A stretch of DNA of 14,119 bases from Candidatus Saccharimonadota bacterium (GCA_004554425.1 SFMI01000040.1:1-14119); one strand, 5' to 3'; positions 1 through 7,848 are shown, counted from the first letter of the stretch. The notes: generated from the sequence alone by a model not told the origin. Translations and numbers: made by a program.

Positions 1-1401
1 ATTAGCGCACACTTGAGGAATTTCTCGAGCTAATTCTTTCTGTGAATCAGAAAGTTGGCCTCGAGCATAGAGAGCCAAAATAACGTAGTCAAAACCTTGC
101 AAGTCACGAACTAATTGATTTAAGGGCGGGCCGAAGCTGGCCATATTAAATTTAAATTCCTGGGCTTCAATTCCATACTTAGCCAGCAAGGGAGCTAAAT
201 TTAATGATTTAGAAACTTCTCCTAAAGGACTTTGAGGCAATAAATCTGGAGAGACTACCGCTACTTTGGCATCTTGGGCTAAACGTAAAGGCAACAAACT
301 ATTTCTGTCGCGCAAAATTTCAGCAGTCTGAGCAACTATTTCGCTCATAATGGCATGATGCTCTTTGGCATGGGCAATTTCTGCTTGAGGAAGCCCTTGA
401 TGGTTCTGACGCAATTTTTCTAAACGGGCTAAAGACTCGTCCAAACGCTCTTCACTGATACGTCCGCTTTTTACCGCTTCTACCAAGGCATGGAAAGACT
501 CAAGCTGCTGTTCAAAAGTGCCTAAAGCCAACACTAAGTCGGCGCCAGCTTCTATGGACATGACGGTAGCTTCACCAAAGCCCCAAGTATTAGCTATCGA
601 TTTCATTGACAGAGAGTCGGTGACAATAACACCTTCATAGCCAAGCTCTCGGCGTAAAAGTCCAGTTAAAATAGTTTTGGAAAGGGTAGCCGGCAACTTG
701 TCATCTAAAGCGGGAAAAACAATATGAGCGGTCATAATCGCTTCCACGTTTTCTTTAATAGCCGCTTTAAACGGAACGAGTTCAATTTCTTCCAATTGTT
801 GACGGCTGCCTTTTATAGAAGGCAAAGCCAGATGGGAGTCTGTGTCAGTGTTGCCGTGACCTGGAAAATGCTTAGCTGTGGGAATCACACCGCCGTCTCT
901 AAGGCCACGAATAGCCGCACAACCTAAAGTTGCAACCTTGTGAGGATCAGCAGAAAAAGAACGTACGCCGATAATAGGGTTGCGAGGATTATTATTCACA
1001 TCCAAGCAAGGCGCAAAATCTATATGAATACCCAAGTCGCGCAACTCTTCGCCCATAATGCGATGGGCTTTGTAAACGTTGTCTTCGCTATTAGCTACAC
1101 CTAGAGCCATGGCACCTGGAGACAAACTCATTTCCGGATAACGAAAACGATCGACCAAACCACCTTCCTGATCGACGGCCATAAAAGGAGTTATTTTGGC
1201 ATTCTTATGAATATCTTTAATAAGTTCGTCTACTTGTTGGTGGTCCTTAACGTTTTTGGCGAAAAGGATAACGCCATTCCAAGCGTGAGTACGTAAGTGT
1301 TGAGCGCTTTTTTCTCCCAACTGCTGATCGGGAATATCGATCATAATCAGTTGGGCAGCTTTATCTTCTATACTTAAATTAGCAAATTTAGCTTCAGGCA
1401 T
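1..1401 (-). CDS. nagZ: Beta-N-acetylhexosaminidase, GH3 family (NagZ-like), 3' end outside window
   Basis: The leftward frame is open from an ATG at 1401 to base 1, giving 467 codons with no stop, so the C-terminus lies outside the window. The family removes N-acetylglucosamine from muropeptides during peptidoglycan recycling. The GH3 signature KHFPGHGNTDTDSH spans residues 177-190; by family knowledge D188 and H190 form the acid/base dyad, and D262 in VTDSLSM is the expected nucleophile. DQEGG at 77-81 is also conserved, although the usual following Arg is Leu. From about residue 350 the sequence continues into a second alpha/beta domain, as in the two-domain Bacillus-type enzymes rather than the short Escherichia coli form. 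No signal peptide is seen (start MPEAKFANLS), so a cytoplasmic site is likely. GAGGT lies about 10 nt before the start. The gene begins 27 bases after the stop of the 900-residue FHA protein, so it is probably the third gene of that operon. Confidence 0.9.
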   Translation of the reverse strand, partial: MPEAKFANLSIEDKAAQLIMIDIPDQQLGEKSAQHLRTHAWNGVILFAKNVKDHQQVDELIKDIHKNAKITPFMAVDQEGGLVDRFRYPEMSLSPGAMALGVANSEDNVYKAHRIMGEELRDLGIHIDFAPCLDVNNNPRNPIIGVRSFSADPHKVATLGCAAIRGLRDGGVIPTAKHFPGHGNTDTDSHLALPSIKGSRQQLEEIELVPFKAAIKENVEAIMTAHIVFPALDDKLPATLSKTILTGLLRRELGYEGVIVTDSLSMKSIANTWGFGEATVMSIEAGADLVLALGTFEQQLESFHALVEAVKSGRISEERLDESLARLEKLRQNHQGLPQAEIAHAKEHHAIMSEIVAQTAEILRDRNSLLPLRLAQDAKVAVVSPDLLPQSPLGEVSKSLNLAPLLAKYGIEAQEFKFNMASFGPPLNQLVRDLQGFDYVILALYARGQLSDSQKELAREIPQVCAN

Positions 1402-1428
1402 AGCTAAAGTAACCTCGTTTTATGCATA

Positions 1429-4131
1429 TCAATGTTTTACCAATTGTAAAACTGTACGGCTAGAAATTTGAATTTTGTCCTCAGTAGTTATCTGACGCTC
1501 ACCGCCAGCTGGAACGGAGACGCCGTTGATAAAGGTGGGATTAGTGTCAGAACGATGTTGCAAGAAGAACTTGCCTGCGCGGAAGATCAGGGTACAATGG
1601 TGGCGGCTGATCTCCTGATCGGTAAGCGGAATATCCGAATTTCGGTCACGCCCAACAGAAGAACGCTGCTTAGTTAAAGGAAGAGACTTCCCTAAATCTG
1701 TTTCGGTGCCTTCCACTACATCAATAGAATACTCGGCTAAAGCTTCACTTACGCAACGCTCGCTGAAAACCAACGTAGTATTACCTAGAGCTATTTCATC
1801 GCCAGTCATTAAATTGACTTGCTCGCCGCAAGTTACTATGCGCTTATTGATTTTGATGTCTTCTTGAAAATTGATCAAGGTAAAGCGGCCATTACCATAA
1901 CGTAACAAAGCTTGATCGTTGACTATAGTAGGTTCATCTACTTCTATATCATTGACTCGCTCGCCGCGTGAACCTATGGTGAAAGTGCGCTCATCTCCAA
2001 GCTCTGAAGCTAATAAAGCAATTCTTTGGCCGCGACGACTGCCACTTACATAATCGATCGCATAGTCGCATTCGTAGCGCCAAGGACTAGTCATATTGCC
2101 AAACTTATCTTCAGGCTCGAATAGGGGAATATCAGCTCTGGGTTTATCCTGTAAAGCGGACATCGCAGGCTGCGGCTCGTCATTATGGGCTAAGTCTTCG
2201 TGAGCATACTCTTGCTCATAAGGCTGTTGCTCATCTTCATGGGCTAAGTCTTCGTGGGCATATTCTTGCTTATAAGGCTGTTGCTCATCTTCATGGACTA
2301 AGTCTTCGTGGGCATATTCTTGCTCATAAGGCTGTTGCTCATCTTCATGGGCTAAGTCTTCGTGAGCATACTCTTGCTCATAAGGTTGTTGCTCATCTTC
2401 ATGGACTAAGTCTTTGTGAGCATACTCTTGCTCATAAGGTTGTTGCTCATCTTCATGGGCTAAGTCTTCGTGAGCATACTCTTGCTCATAAGGTTGTTGC
2501 TCATCTTCATGGGCTAAGTCTTCGTGAGCATACTCTTGCTCATAAGGCTGTTGCTCATCTTCATGGACTAAATTTTGCTCGGCAACAGTTTGCTGAGGAG
2601 CATTTTCTTCTTCTTCTTCTTCTTCGGTAACTGAATCTTTAACTGTGGCCAATTCAGCTTTATTGTGAGCAGTAGGAGGTGCTGCAGCAAAATTATACTC
2701 CGGAAGTTCATCTTCTGCTGTTTCTATTTTGTCATTTTCGTCTTGCTCAGCTATAGCTTGACCGCTATTGGCTTCCGGCTCAAGTTCTTCCACTTGCTCG
2801 CTGCTTTTTACTTGCTCGTTAGTTTGGGCGTTTTTATCCTCTTCGGGAATGGAGTTTGGCGTATCGGCTTCCAAATTTTGTTGTTCATTTTCTGTTAAAA
2901 TAAACTCGCCGCGCGAACCAAATTTATAGCCTGCGTTTTCCCAATCTTGACGGGTATAGCCCTCTTTGTCGTATCCTTCTCGATCAAAACCGCCGTAATC
3001 GTATCCCTCGCAATCGTATCCTTCCCAGTCATAACCTTCGCGATTATAGTTATATTGGTCAAAACCGTCGCGATCGAAACCTTCACGATCAAAGCCTTCA
3101 GCATTGAAACCTTCTCGGTCGTATCCTTCTGAATCGAAGCCATCGCGGTTAAATCCTTGACGATCTAAGCCATATTGGTTGTAACCTTCCCAATCGTAGC
3201 CATCACGGTCGTAATTATCTCTGTCGAAGCCGTCGCGATCAAAACCGTCGCGGTCGAAACCCTCCCAGTCATATCCTTCCCAGTCGTAGCCATCACGGTC
3301 GTAATTATCTCTACCGAAGCCATCGCGGTCAAAGCCGTCGCGGTCGAAACCTTCGCAATCGTATCCTTCCCAGTCGTAGCCGTCGCGGTCGTAATTATCT
3401 TTGTCAAAACCGTCACGATCAAAACCATCGCGATCGAAACCGTCACGATCGAAGCCTTCAGCGTCATAACCATCGGCGTCGAAGTTGCCATCGACAAAAT
3501 CTGTAGAAGAGCTAGCGTTGCCGACATTTTCTTCTTGAAGTTGGGCGTGCTCCTGATCTTGATCCTGAGCGGCATATTGTTGATATTGCTTGGACTCTGG
3601 ATATTCTTGTGGATCTGGAGTAGTAGTTCGCATGGCAGACAAAGCGGCAAGGCGCGAATCTGTTGCGGAATTGTTGGAAGGTTGCTTCTTCCCTAAGGAG
3701 GCAAAAGAGTAGGGCACAGCCCGCTTGGCTCGCTCCTCTTCCTCTCGCAATTCATCAGACAAATTTTTGGGCTCAAAGACTACTTGAGAAGAAGATAAAA
3801 TATTTTGCGAAGGCTGAGCACTATAATTGTCGCTGCCTCGCGAGCCATAAAGGCTGTTTTGACCGTCAAATTCTGCACCGTCGTCGGCAAAATCAGAATT
3901 AGAATCAGAGATATAAGCTACCAGCTCATCGTAGGACATGGTATCTATATCGCTTAGGGTTGTCCCTCTTGAGCTGCGACGCGAAGAGCGCTTTTTGGGA
4001 GGCTCGTTATCCAACATCATGCGAAGATCGGCTGCTTGTTGTTGAGGGCTATTCTGATTTTCCACCGTTGCTGTACCTATGAAAAAGAAAAAAACTGACA
4101 AAACCAGCCCCATTGTTGACCGTACTTGCAT
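1429..4131 (-). CDS. Large repeat-containing protein with two C-terminal FHA domains
   Basis: This 900-residue protein ends in two FHA modules. The first (about 686-792) is degenerate: GSR and VNDQALL stand where GR and SxxHA are expected. The second (about 801-900) is canonical, with GRDR 827-830, SRHH 842-845 and N864/T866 before FINGV. FHA domains bind phosphothreonine peptides. Upstream are an Arg/Ser-rich stretch (46-56), a pentapeptide block (215-405), an acidic linker with seven consecutive Glu (503-509) and seven 18-residue repeats (522-647). Most of residues 40-680 looks disordered. Residues 7-20 are strongly hydrophobic (MGLVLSVFFFFIG) and look like a signal peptide or membrane anchor, which is odd for a cytoplasmic FHA protein. 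No clear Shine-Dalgarno precedes the start at 4131; Met38/Met39 would be alternative starts omitting that segment. It lies 30 bases after the upstream FHA gene and 27 before nagZ. The specific function is not recognised. Confidence 0.85.
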   Translation of the reverse strand: MQVRSTMGLVLSVFFFFIGTATVENQNSPQQQAADLRMMLDNEPPKKRSSRRSSRGTTLSDIDTMSYDELVAYISDSNSDFADDGAEFDGQNSLYGSRGSDNYSAQPSQNILSSSQVVFEPKNLSDELREEEERAKRAVPYSFASLGKKQPSNNSATDSRLAALSAMRTTTPDPQEYPESKQYQQYAAQDQDQEHAQLQEENVGNASSSTDFVDGNFDADGYDAEGFDRDGFDRDGFDRDGFDKDNYDRDGYDWEGYDCEGFDRDGFDRDGFGRDNYDRDGYDWEGYDWEGFDRDGFDRDGFDRDNYDRDGYDWEGYNQYGLDRQGFNRDGFDSEGYDREGFNAEGFDREGFDRDGFDQYNYNREGYDWEGYDCEGYDYGGFDREGYDKEGYTRQDWENAGYKFGSRGEFILTENEQQNLEADTPNSIPEEDKNAQTNEQVKSSEQVEELEPEANSGQAIAEQDENDKIETAEDELPEYNFAAAPPTAHNKAELATVKDSVTEEEEEEENAPQQTVAEQNLVHEDEQQPYEQEYAHEDLAHEDEQQPYEQEYAHEDLAHEDEQQPYEQEYAHKDLVHEDEQQPYEQEYAHEDLAHEDEQQPYEQEYAHEDLVHEDEQQPYKQEYAHEDLAHEDEQQPYEQEYAHEDLAHNDEPQPAMSALQDKPRADIPLFEPEDKFGNMTSPWRYECDYAIDYVSGSRRGQRIALLASELGDERTFTIGSRGERVNDIEVDEPTIVNDQALLRYGNGRFTLINFQEDIKINKRIVTCGEQVNLMTGDEIALGNTTLVFSERCVSEALAEYSIDVVEGTETDLGKSLPLTKQRSSVGRDRNSDIPLTDQEISRHHCTLIFRAGKFFLQHRSDTNPTFINGVSVPAGGERQITTEDKIQISSRTVLQLVKH
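2191..2568 (-). repeat. Seven 54-bp tandem repeats coding an acidic 18-residue unit
   Basis: Seven in-frame units of 54 bp encode residues 522-647 of the 900-residue FHA protein. The consensus is VHEDEQQPYEQEYAHEDL, with A or V at position 1 and single E/K changes. An eighth unit decays after AHNDEPQP. The units are nearly identical at DNA level, suggesting recent duplication or gene conversion. Each unit is strongly acidic and carries two tyrosines. Confidence 0.95.
2605..2625 (-). repeat. Seven-copy GAA triplet tract coding polyglutamate
   Basis: The + strand reads TTC seven times without interruption, which is GAA x7 on the coding strand and encodes Glu 503-509 of the 900-residue FHA protein. 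A pure triplet tract can change length by slippage without changing frame. Confidence 0.9.
2917..3489 (-). repeat. Pentapeptide G-[FY]-D-x-[DE] repeat block with 90-bp higher-order units
   Basis: Residues about 215-405 of the large FHA protein are built from five-residue units of the form G-F/Y-D-x-D/E, for example GFDRD, GYDWE and GYDCE. Six pentads combine into a 30-residue (90-bp) super-unit found at residues 231-260, 261-290, 291-320 and, after a divergent 25-residue insert, 346-375. Each super-unit has the order GFDRD/E, GFDRD, GF..., NY.RD/E, GYDWE, GY.... The block is rich in aromatic and acidic residues; its structure is unknown to me. Confidence 0.93.
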
Positions 4132-4161
4132 ACAATCATTAATGCAACTGGCAGTTATTAT

Positions 4162-5826
4162 TTATCGGTAATTATTGCCTTCCGCACCTGAGAGATCGGC
4201 CGGGCGGGGTGCGCCAGCCGGGCGGGGTGCGCCAGCCGGGCGGGGTGCGCCAGCCGGGCGGGGTGCGCCAGCCGGGCGAGGAGCACCAGCTGGGCGAGGA
4301 GCACCAGCTGGGCGAGGAGCGCCAGCTGGGCGAGGAGCACCAGCTGGACGAGGGGCGCCAGTTGGACGAGGGGCGCCAGCTGGACGAGGGGCACCGGCTG
4401 GACGAGGGGCACCGGCTGGACGAGGAGCGCCTGCCGGGCGCGGAGCACCTGCTGGACGAGGTGCACCAGCTGGACGAGGTGCACCAGCTGGACGAGGAGC
4501 GCCAGCTGGACGAGGAGCGCCTGCTGGATGGGGATTATTTACATGGGCAGGTGTAGGCTGAGGAGCTTGTGCAGGAGCTTGCTGCTCGTAACCATAAGGC
4601 TGCTGCTCGCGGTACGGTGCAGGTTCAGGCTGCTGATAAGAAGGTTGGCTCGGATAGTTGTTAGGCTGAGGGGGATAAGCTTCACGGCGCTGCTGAGGCT
4701 GATAATCACCATAGCTTTGGGCCTCTCCATTGGCAGGATAACTCCCATACTCTTGGCGCGGTTGAGGCTGATAAGGCTGTTGAGGCTGCTGCTGGTATTG
4801 AGCAGATGGCTCCGAATAGGGGTGCTGGGGAGCGTTGCTGTCTCTCCAACTGCGCAAAGGAGAACGATGAGGCTGGTTGTCGTCCACCTCAAATTCGCGG
4901 AAAGGTTGCTGTTGTGGCTGCTGGCCTGGCACGTGCATGCTAGTTTGGCCTAAGTCATGATTGCCGCTCTGTTTCTTACTGCTGGAAAGTACCATAGCCG
5001 TGCGGCCGATCATGATGATATCGCGTTCATTCAACACGGTTGGAATGTCGCTGCGCACAATTATTTCGCGAGGCATGCCGTTGGACATACGCCTGATGCG
5101 CGTAGCTTGGCTGCTGCTGTCCGATTGCAAGATTCCATAGGTGGCTGCTCTATCTTGCCATACCAGGAGAGCTTGCTCGCTAGGAACAGAAGTATCGTGT
5201 AACAAAACACCGGCGCTCGTGCGAGGATCGGCTGGGCCTTGCAAACGACCTATAACTAAGACAGGCTCACGGAGAGGATAATTGGCTCCCTTGTCTGGGC
5301 CTTGGATTACGGTCATGACAAACTTTTCGTCATCTTCTTGCATACCGGCGTCCATCAGACCAGCCATGCCGGCCATATTTTCTCTATCCTGACGGTTGTT
5401 GCTTTTGGAAGCATAATTATTCAGAGCGTCAAAAACTCCGGGGGAGACGCCTTGGCTTTGCGGAGTTTTTACGGCGTCGCCTAACTTGCCAGTACGCGTT
5501 TCGGCTGGTTCTAAGATAAAGCCCAGCAATCCCAAGTTAACTTTTTCGTTAAGATGAAGTGGGTAGCCATCTACTGGCACGTCACCGACTACTGTGAGAT
5601 TGGTGCGGGAGCGGTGTTGCAAAACATAACACTGCCTTTCGTCATCCCATTGCAATAAAGCGTGAATTCTGGATACGGTAGGCTCAGAAAAGAGAATCCA
5701 GCCCGGGGAAACTTCACTCGTTTCGACCGCTCTTCCTAAGGTTATTTCCGGCGAGTTGAGCAGGACAACCCTACCTTCGTCATTGCCTTCAACTACTCTA
5801 AGTTGTAGACCAGAACTCCAAGCCAT
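4162..5826 (-). CDS. Two-FHA protein with Q/P-rich linker and PAGAPR-repeat tail
   Basis: This 554-residue protein begins with a recognisable FHA domain (about 7-110: GRA 31-33, SRIHA 52-56, HRSRTNLT 71-78) and a second, degenerate FHA-like domain (about 168-285: IGR 192-194, but VPSEQALL replaces the SxxHA segment). The linker 286-433 is low complexity, rich in Gln, Pro and Tyr, and presumably disordered. Residues 434-541 are 18 copies of PAGAPR (one PTGAPR), giving a strongly basic, proline-rich tail ending SGAEGNNYR. No signal peptide or membrane segment is seen, so it is probably cytoplasmic. GAGGG lies about 9 nt before the ATG at 5826. It is the first gene of the leftward operon with the 900-residue FHA protein and nagZ. 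Phosphothreonine-dependent scaffolding is the family expectation; the partner is unknown. Confidence 0.87.
   Translation of the reverse strand: MAWSSGLQLRVVEGNDEGRVVLLNSPEITLGRAVETSEVSPGWILFSEPTVSRIHALLQWDDERQCYVLQHRSRTNLTVVGDVPVDGYPLHLNEKVNLGLLGFILEPAETRTGKLGDAVKTPQSQGVSPGVFDALNNYASKSNNRQDRENMAGMAGLMDAGMQEDDEKFVMTVIQGPDKGANYPLREPVLVIGRLQGPADPRTSAGVLLHDTSVPSEQALLVWQDRAATYGILQSDSSSQATRIRRMSNGMPREIIVRSDIPTVLNERDIIMIGRTAMVLSSSKKQSGNHDLGQTSMHVPGQQPQQQPFREFEVDDNQPHRSPLRSWRDSNAPQHPYSEPSAQYQQQPQQPYQPQPRQEYGSYPANGEAQSYGDYQPQQRREAYPPQPNNYPSQPSYQQPEPAPYREQQPYGYEQQAPAQAPQPTPAHVNNPHPAGAPRPAGAPRPAGAPRPAGAPRPAGAPRPAGAPRPAGAPRPAGAPRPAGAPRPTGAPRPAGAPRPAGAPRPAGAPRPAGAPRPAGAPRPAGAPRPAGAPRPAGAPRPADLSGAEGNNYR
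4201..4524 (-). repeat. Eighteen 18-bp GC-rich tandem repeats coding PAGAPR
   Basis: Eighteen tandem 18-bp units encode the C-terminal hexapeptide array of the 554-residue FHA protein. On the + strand the four units at 4201-4272 are identical (cgggcggggtgcgccagc); the others differ at a few sites, mostly synonymous. The block is far more GC-rich than its surroundings and leaves other frames open, producing false ORFs on both strands. Confidence 0.95.
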
Positions 5827-6088
5827 TAAAGTTTCCCTCTCACATTAAGAAAAAATGCAGTGTACTTCAGCTTCGCTAGTCTTGGGGCCAGTTTGTACCG
5901 CAACAGGTCAGATAAGGCGAAACCACATACTTCACTAGCTTAGCTTCAACACCTGAAAAAAACACCCTGCCTGAGTGTATTTCGATTGAAAAGGCAGGGC
6001 CGTCTTTTGCTTTGTCGAAATCGGCGGGCAGTATGGGGGTAGTTTCGAATAAAAGTTTAAGACAAAATCACAGTATAGGAAAACTGAT
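5827..6088. other. Divergent intergenic region between the FHA operon and hflX
   Basis: This 262-base region must carry the promoters of both the leftward FHA operon and rightward hflX, but I found no convincing -35/-10 pair for either. It contains a terminator-like hairpin (5965-5999, listed separately). It also holds a weaker 12-bp inverted repeat with two mismatches (5869-5880 with 5934-5945) that would lie in the leader of a leftward transcript. hflX is preceded by AGGA at 6077-6080, 8 nt before its ATG. Confidence 0.6.
5965..5999 (-). terminator. Terminator-like hairpin upstream of the FHA operon
   Basis: CCCTGCCT (5965-5972) pairs perfectly with AGGCAGGG (5992-5999) across a 19-nt loop. 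Read leftward, the stem is followed by TGTTTTTTTC, the layout of an intrinsic terminator. It lies about 140 bases upstream of the first FHA gene in the same orientation. It may therefore block read-through into the operon, end a short leader or antisense transcript, or act as an attenuator. Rightward it has only a weak T tract. Confidence 0.55.
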
Positions 6089-7759
6089 ATGGCTGAAATT
6101 AAAGGAAATGTTGTCGGCTTAAAACCGAATCAGAAAAAAACTTTATTGCGTTTATTCCAAAAGAGAGTAGATCGAGAGAGCTTAATAAGCTGGGAGCTGG
6201 GGCGCTATCTTACCGAGATATCTTTGGAAATAGGTAGACAAGTTGGTATATTGATAGATCGCAAAGGTAACGTACTTCAGGTTTTTGTTGGCGATGCTAA
6301 ATCTATCATGATTTCCGAGTTGGGGCGTTTTCGTGTAGGTAAATCACGTTTTCGTGGCGTGCGTTGGATTCATACCCACTTGAGCAACGAGCCTTTGAGT
6401 CAAGATGACTTGACTGACTTGGCTTTGCTTCGCTTTGATGCTGTAGCTGCTTTAGAAACTTTACCAAACGGTTTGCCTGGTAACATATATGCTGCTTGGT
6501 TACAACCCAATGACAAAGAGCCTTGGCATGTAGAAGAGCCTGTACCTTTGGACTTGTTTAAGTTGGATTTTTACGGCTTAATCAATGCCTTAGAGCAAGA
6601 ATATGCTCGCAAGATAGATTCGCGCTCTACTGGTCAGGCTATGCGCAAAGCTATTTTGGTGGGCGTGACCACCAATAAGCTTGATGATTTGCAGCGCTCT
6701 ATGACCGAATTGACGGAATTGGCTGCTTCGGCTGATATTGAAGTAGTAAATGTGGTAACTCAGAAACGCCCTCGTTTAGACGCAAAATTTGTGGTCGGTA
6801 GCGGCAAGCTGACTGACATCATGATTACCGCTATGCAAAAAGGGGCTGATCTTATAGTTTTTGAGGGTGAACTCAGCGGGTCACAAATGCGGGCTATTTC
6901 CGAGTTATGTGAGCTTGAGGTCATCGACCGCACTCAATTGATTTTAGATATATTCGCTCGTCGAGCCAGCAGCAAAGATGGTAAATTGCAAGTTGAACTG
7001 GCCCAAATGAAATATAGTTTACCGCGCTTGGTACTCAAGGATGACTTTATGTCTCGTATTACTGGAGGTATTGGCGCTAAAGGCCCTGGTGAAACAAAAA
7101 TTGAGGTTTTGCGTCGCCGAGTAAAGGATCGTATTGCCAAATTGGAACGAGATCTCGACCAATTGTCTTGTCAGCGCCGGCGCCGCAGAACTAACCGTCA
7201 GCAATCTGGCACTCCCATTATAAATTTGGTTGGCTATACCAATGCAGGCAAATCCACTATTTTGCGTACTTTGACTGGAGCGAAAATCTTAGTAGAGAAT
7301 CGTCTTTTCGCCACTTTGGATCCTACTTCTAGAAAGTTGCGTTTGCCTTCTGGGCGTAAGACCGTTTTAATTGATACAGTTGGTTTTATCCAAGATTTGC
7401 CTGAAGATCTAGCTAAAGCTTTTCGAGCTACTTTGGAAGAACTTAGCGACGCTGACATTTTGCTTCACGTAGTCGATATTTCCAATCCAGAATTTGCCAA
7501 TCAAATTATGGCAGTACAGCAAATTTTAGAAGAATTGGCTTTAGATGATATTCCTCAGCTGGTCGTTTTCAACAAAATAGACAAAATCGCTCCAGAAATT
7601 TTAGATAGCGTACGTCAAGTTTGGACTGACGCCGTTTTTGTTAGCGCTTTGCAAGCTGATTCTTTAAAAATTATGCTGGAGAGATTGGATGAAATGGCCG
7701 CTTCCTTAGATAAAGAGGGAAACAGCATGCCTGATTCTGCTCAAGATTCAGCTAATTGA
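6089..7759 (+). CDS. hflX: GTPase HflX, long form
   Basis: HflX is a ribosome-associated GTPase that splits or rescues stalled 70S ribosomes. The 556-residue product has an N-terminal domain (about 1-180) absent from short HflX proteins, with EIGRQVG (47-53) and HTHL (95-98). Next come the HflX domain (about 185-365, including GGIGAKGPGETKIE 326-339 and an RRRRR linker) and a G domain. G-domain motifs are complete: G1 GYTNAGKST 382-390, G3 DTVGF 429-433, G4 NKID 495-498 and G5 SAL 519-521. The family length is about 420-450, so the extension is substantial, but long forms of this type are known. The start ATG has AGGA 8 nt upstream. It appears monocistronic, diverging from the FHA operon and converging on the transporter gene. 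Confidence 0.95.
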   Translation: MAEIKGNVVGLKPNQKKTLLRLFQKRVDRESLISWELGRYLTEISLEIGRQVGILIDRKGNVLQVFVGDAKSIMISELGRFRVGKSRFRGVRWIHTHLSNEPLSQDDLTDLALLRFDAVAALETLPNGLPGNIYAAWLQPNDKEPWHVEEPVPLDLFKLDFYGLINALEQEYARKIDSRSTGQAMRKAILVGVTTNKLDDLQRSMTELTELAASADIEVVNVVTQKRPRLDAKFVVGSGKLTDIMITAMQKGADLIVFEGELSGSQMRAISELCELEVIDRTQLILDIFARRASSKDGKLQVELAQMKYSLPRLVLKDDFMSRITGGIGAKGPGETKIEVLRRRVKDRIAKLERDLDQLSCQRRRRRTNRQQSGTPIINLVGYTNAGKSTILRTLTGAKILVENRLFATLDPTSRKLRLPSGRKTVLIDTVGFIQDLPEDLAKAFRATLEELSDADILLHVVDISNPEFANQIMAVQQILEELALDDIPQLVVFNKIDKIAPEILDSVRQVWTDAVFVSALQADSLKIMLERLDEMAASLDKEGNSMPDSAQDSAN

Positions 7760-7848
7760 CGGTTTAATTAGCAAGGCAAAAGAGTAAAAAGCGGAATTAA
7801 AGGCGATTATTGGTTATTTTTTGCCTTGGTATGGCCAAATAGCAAAAA

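Noticed and set aside
724..927. 67-residue + strand ORF opposite nagZ
   Set aside because: It lies entirely antisense to conserved GH3 motifs and its peptide has no recognisable features.
2191..2568. Regular direct repeats that could suggest a CRISPR array
   Set aside because: Units are contiguous 54-bp in-frame copies with no unique spacers, inside a long coding sequence, and there are no cas genes.
3165..3696. Overlapping 161- and 173-residue frames opposite or beside the pentapeptide block
   Set aside because: They are translations of the 15-bp repeat in other frames, giving Val/Ile/Thr-rich low-complexity sequence without family features.
4175..4561. Long open frames on the + strand (and another on the - strand) opposite the PAGAPR array
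   Set aside because: Any frame stays open across an 18-bp, stop-free, GC-rich repeat. The predicted peptides are pure repeat, with no independent start signals; the - strand FHA frame continues well beyond the array and contains real domains.
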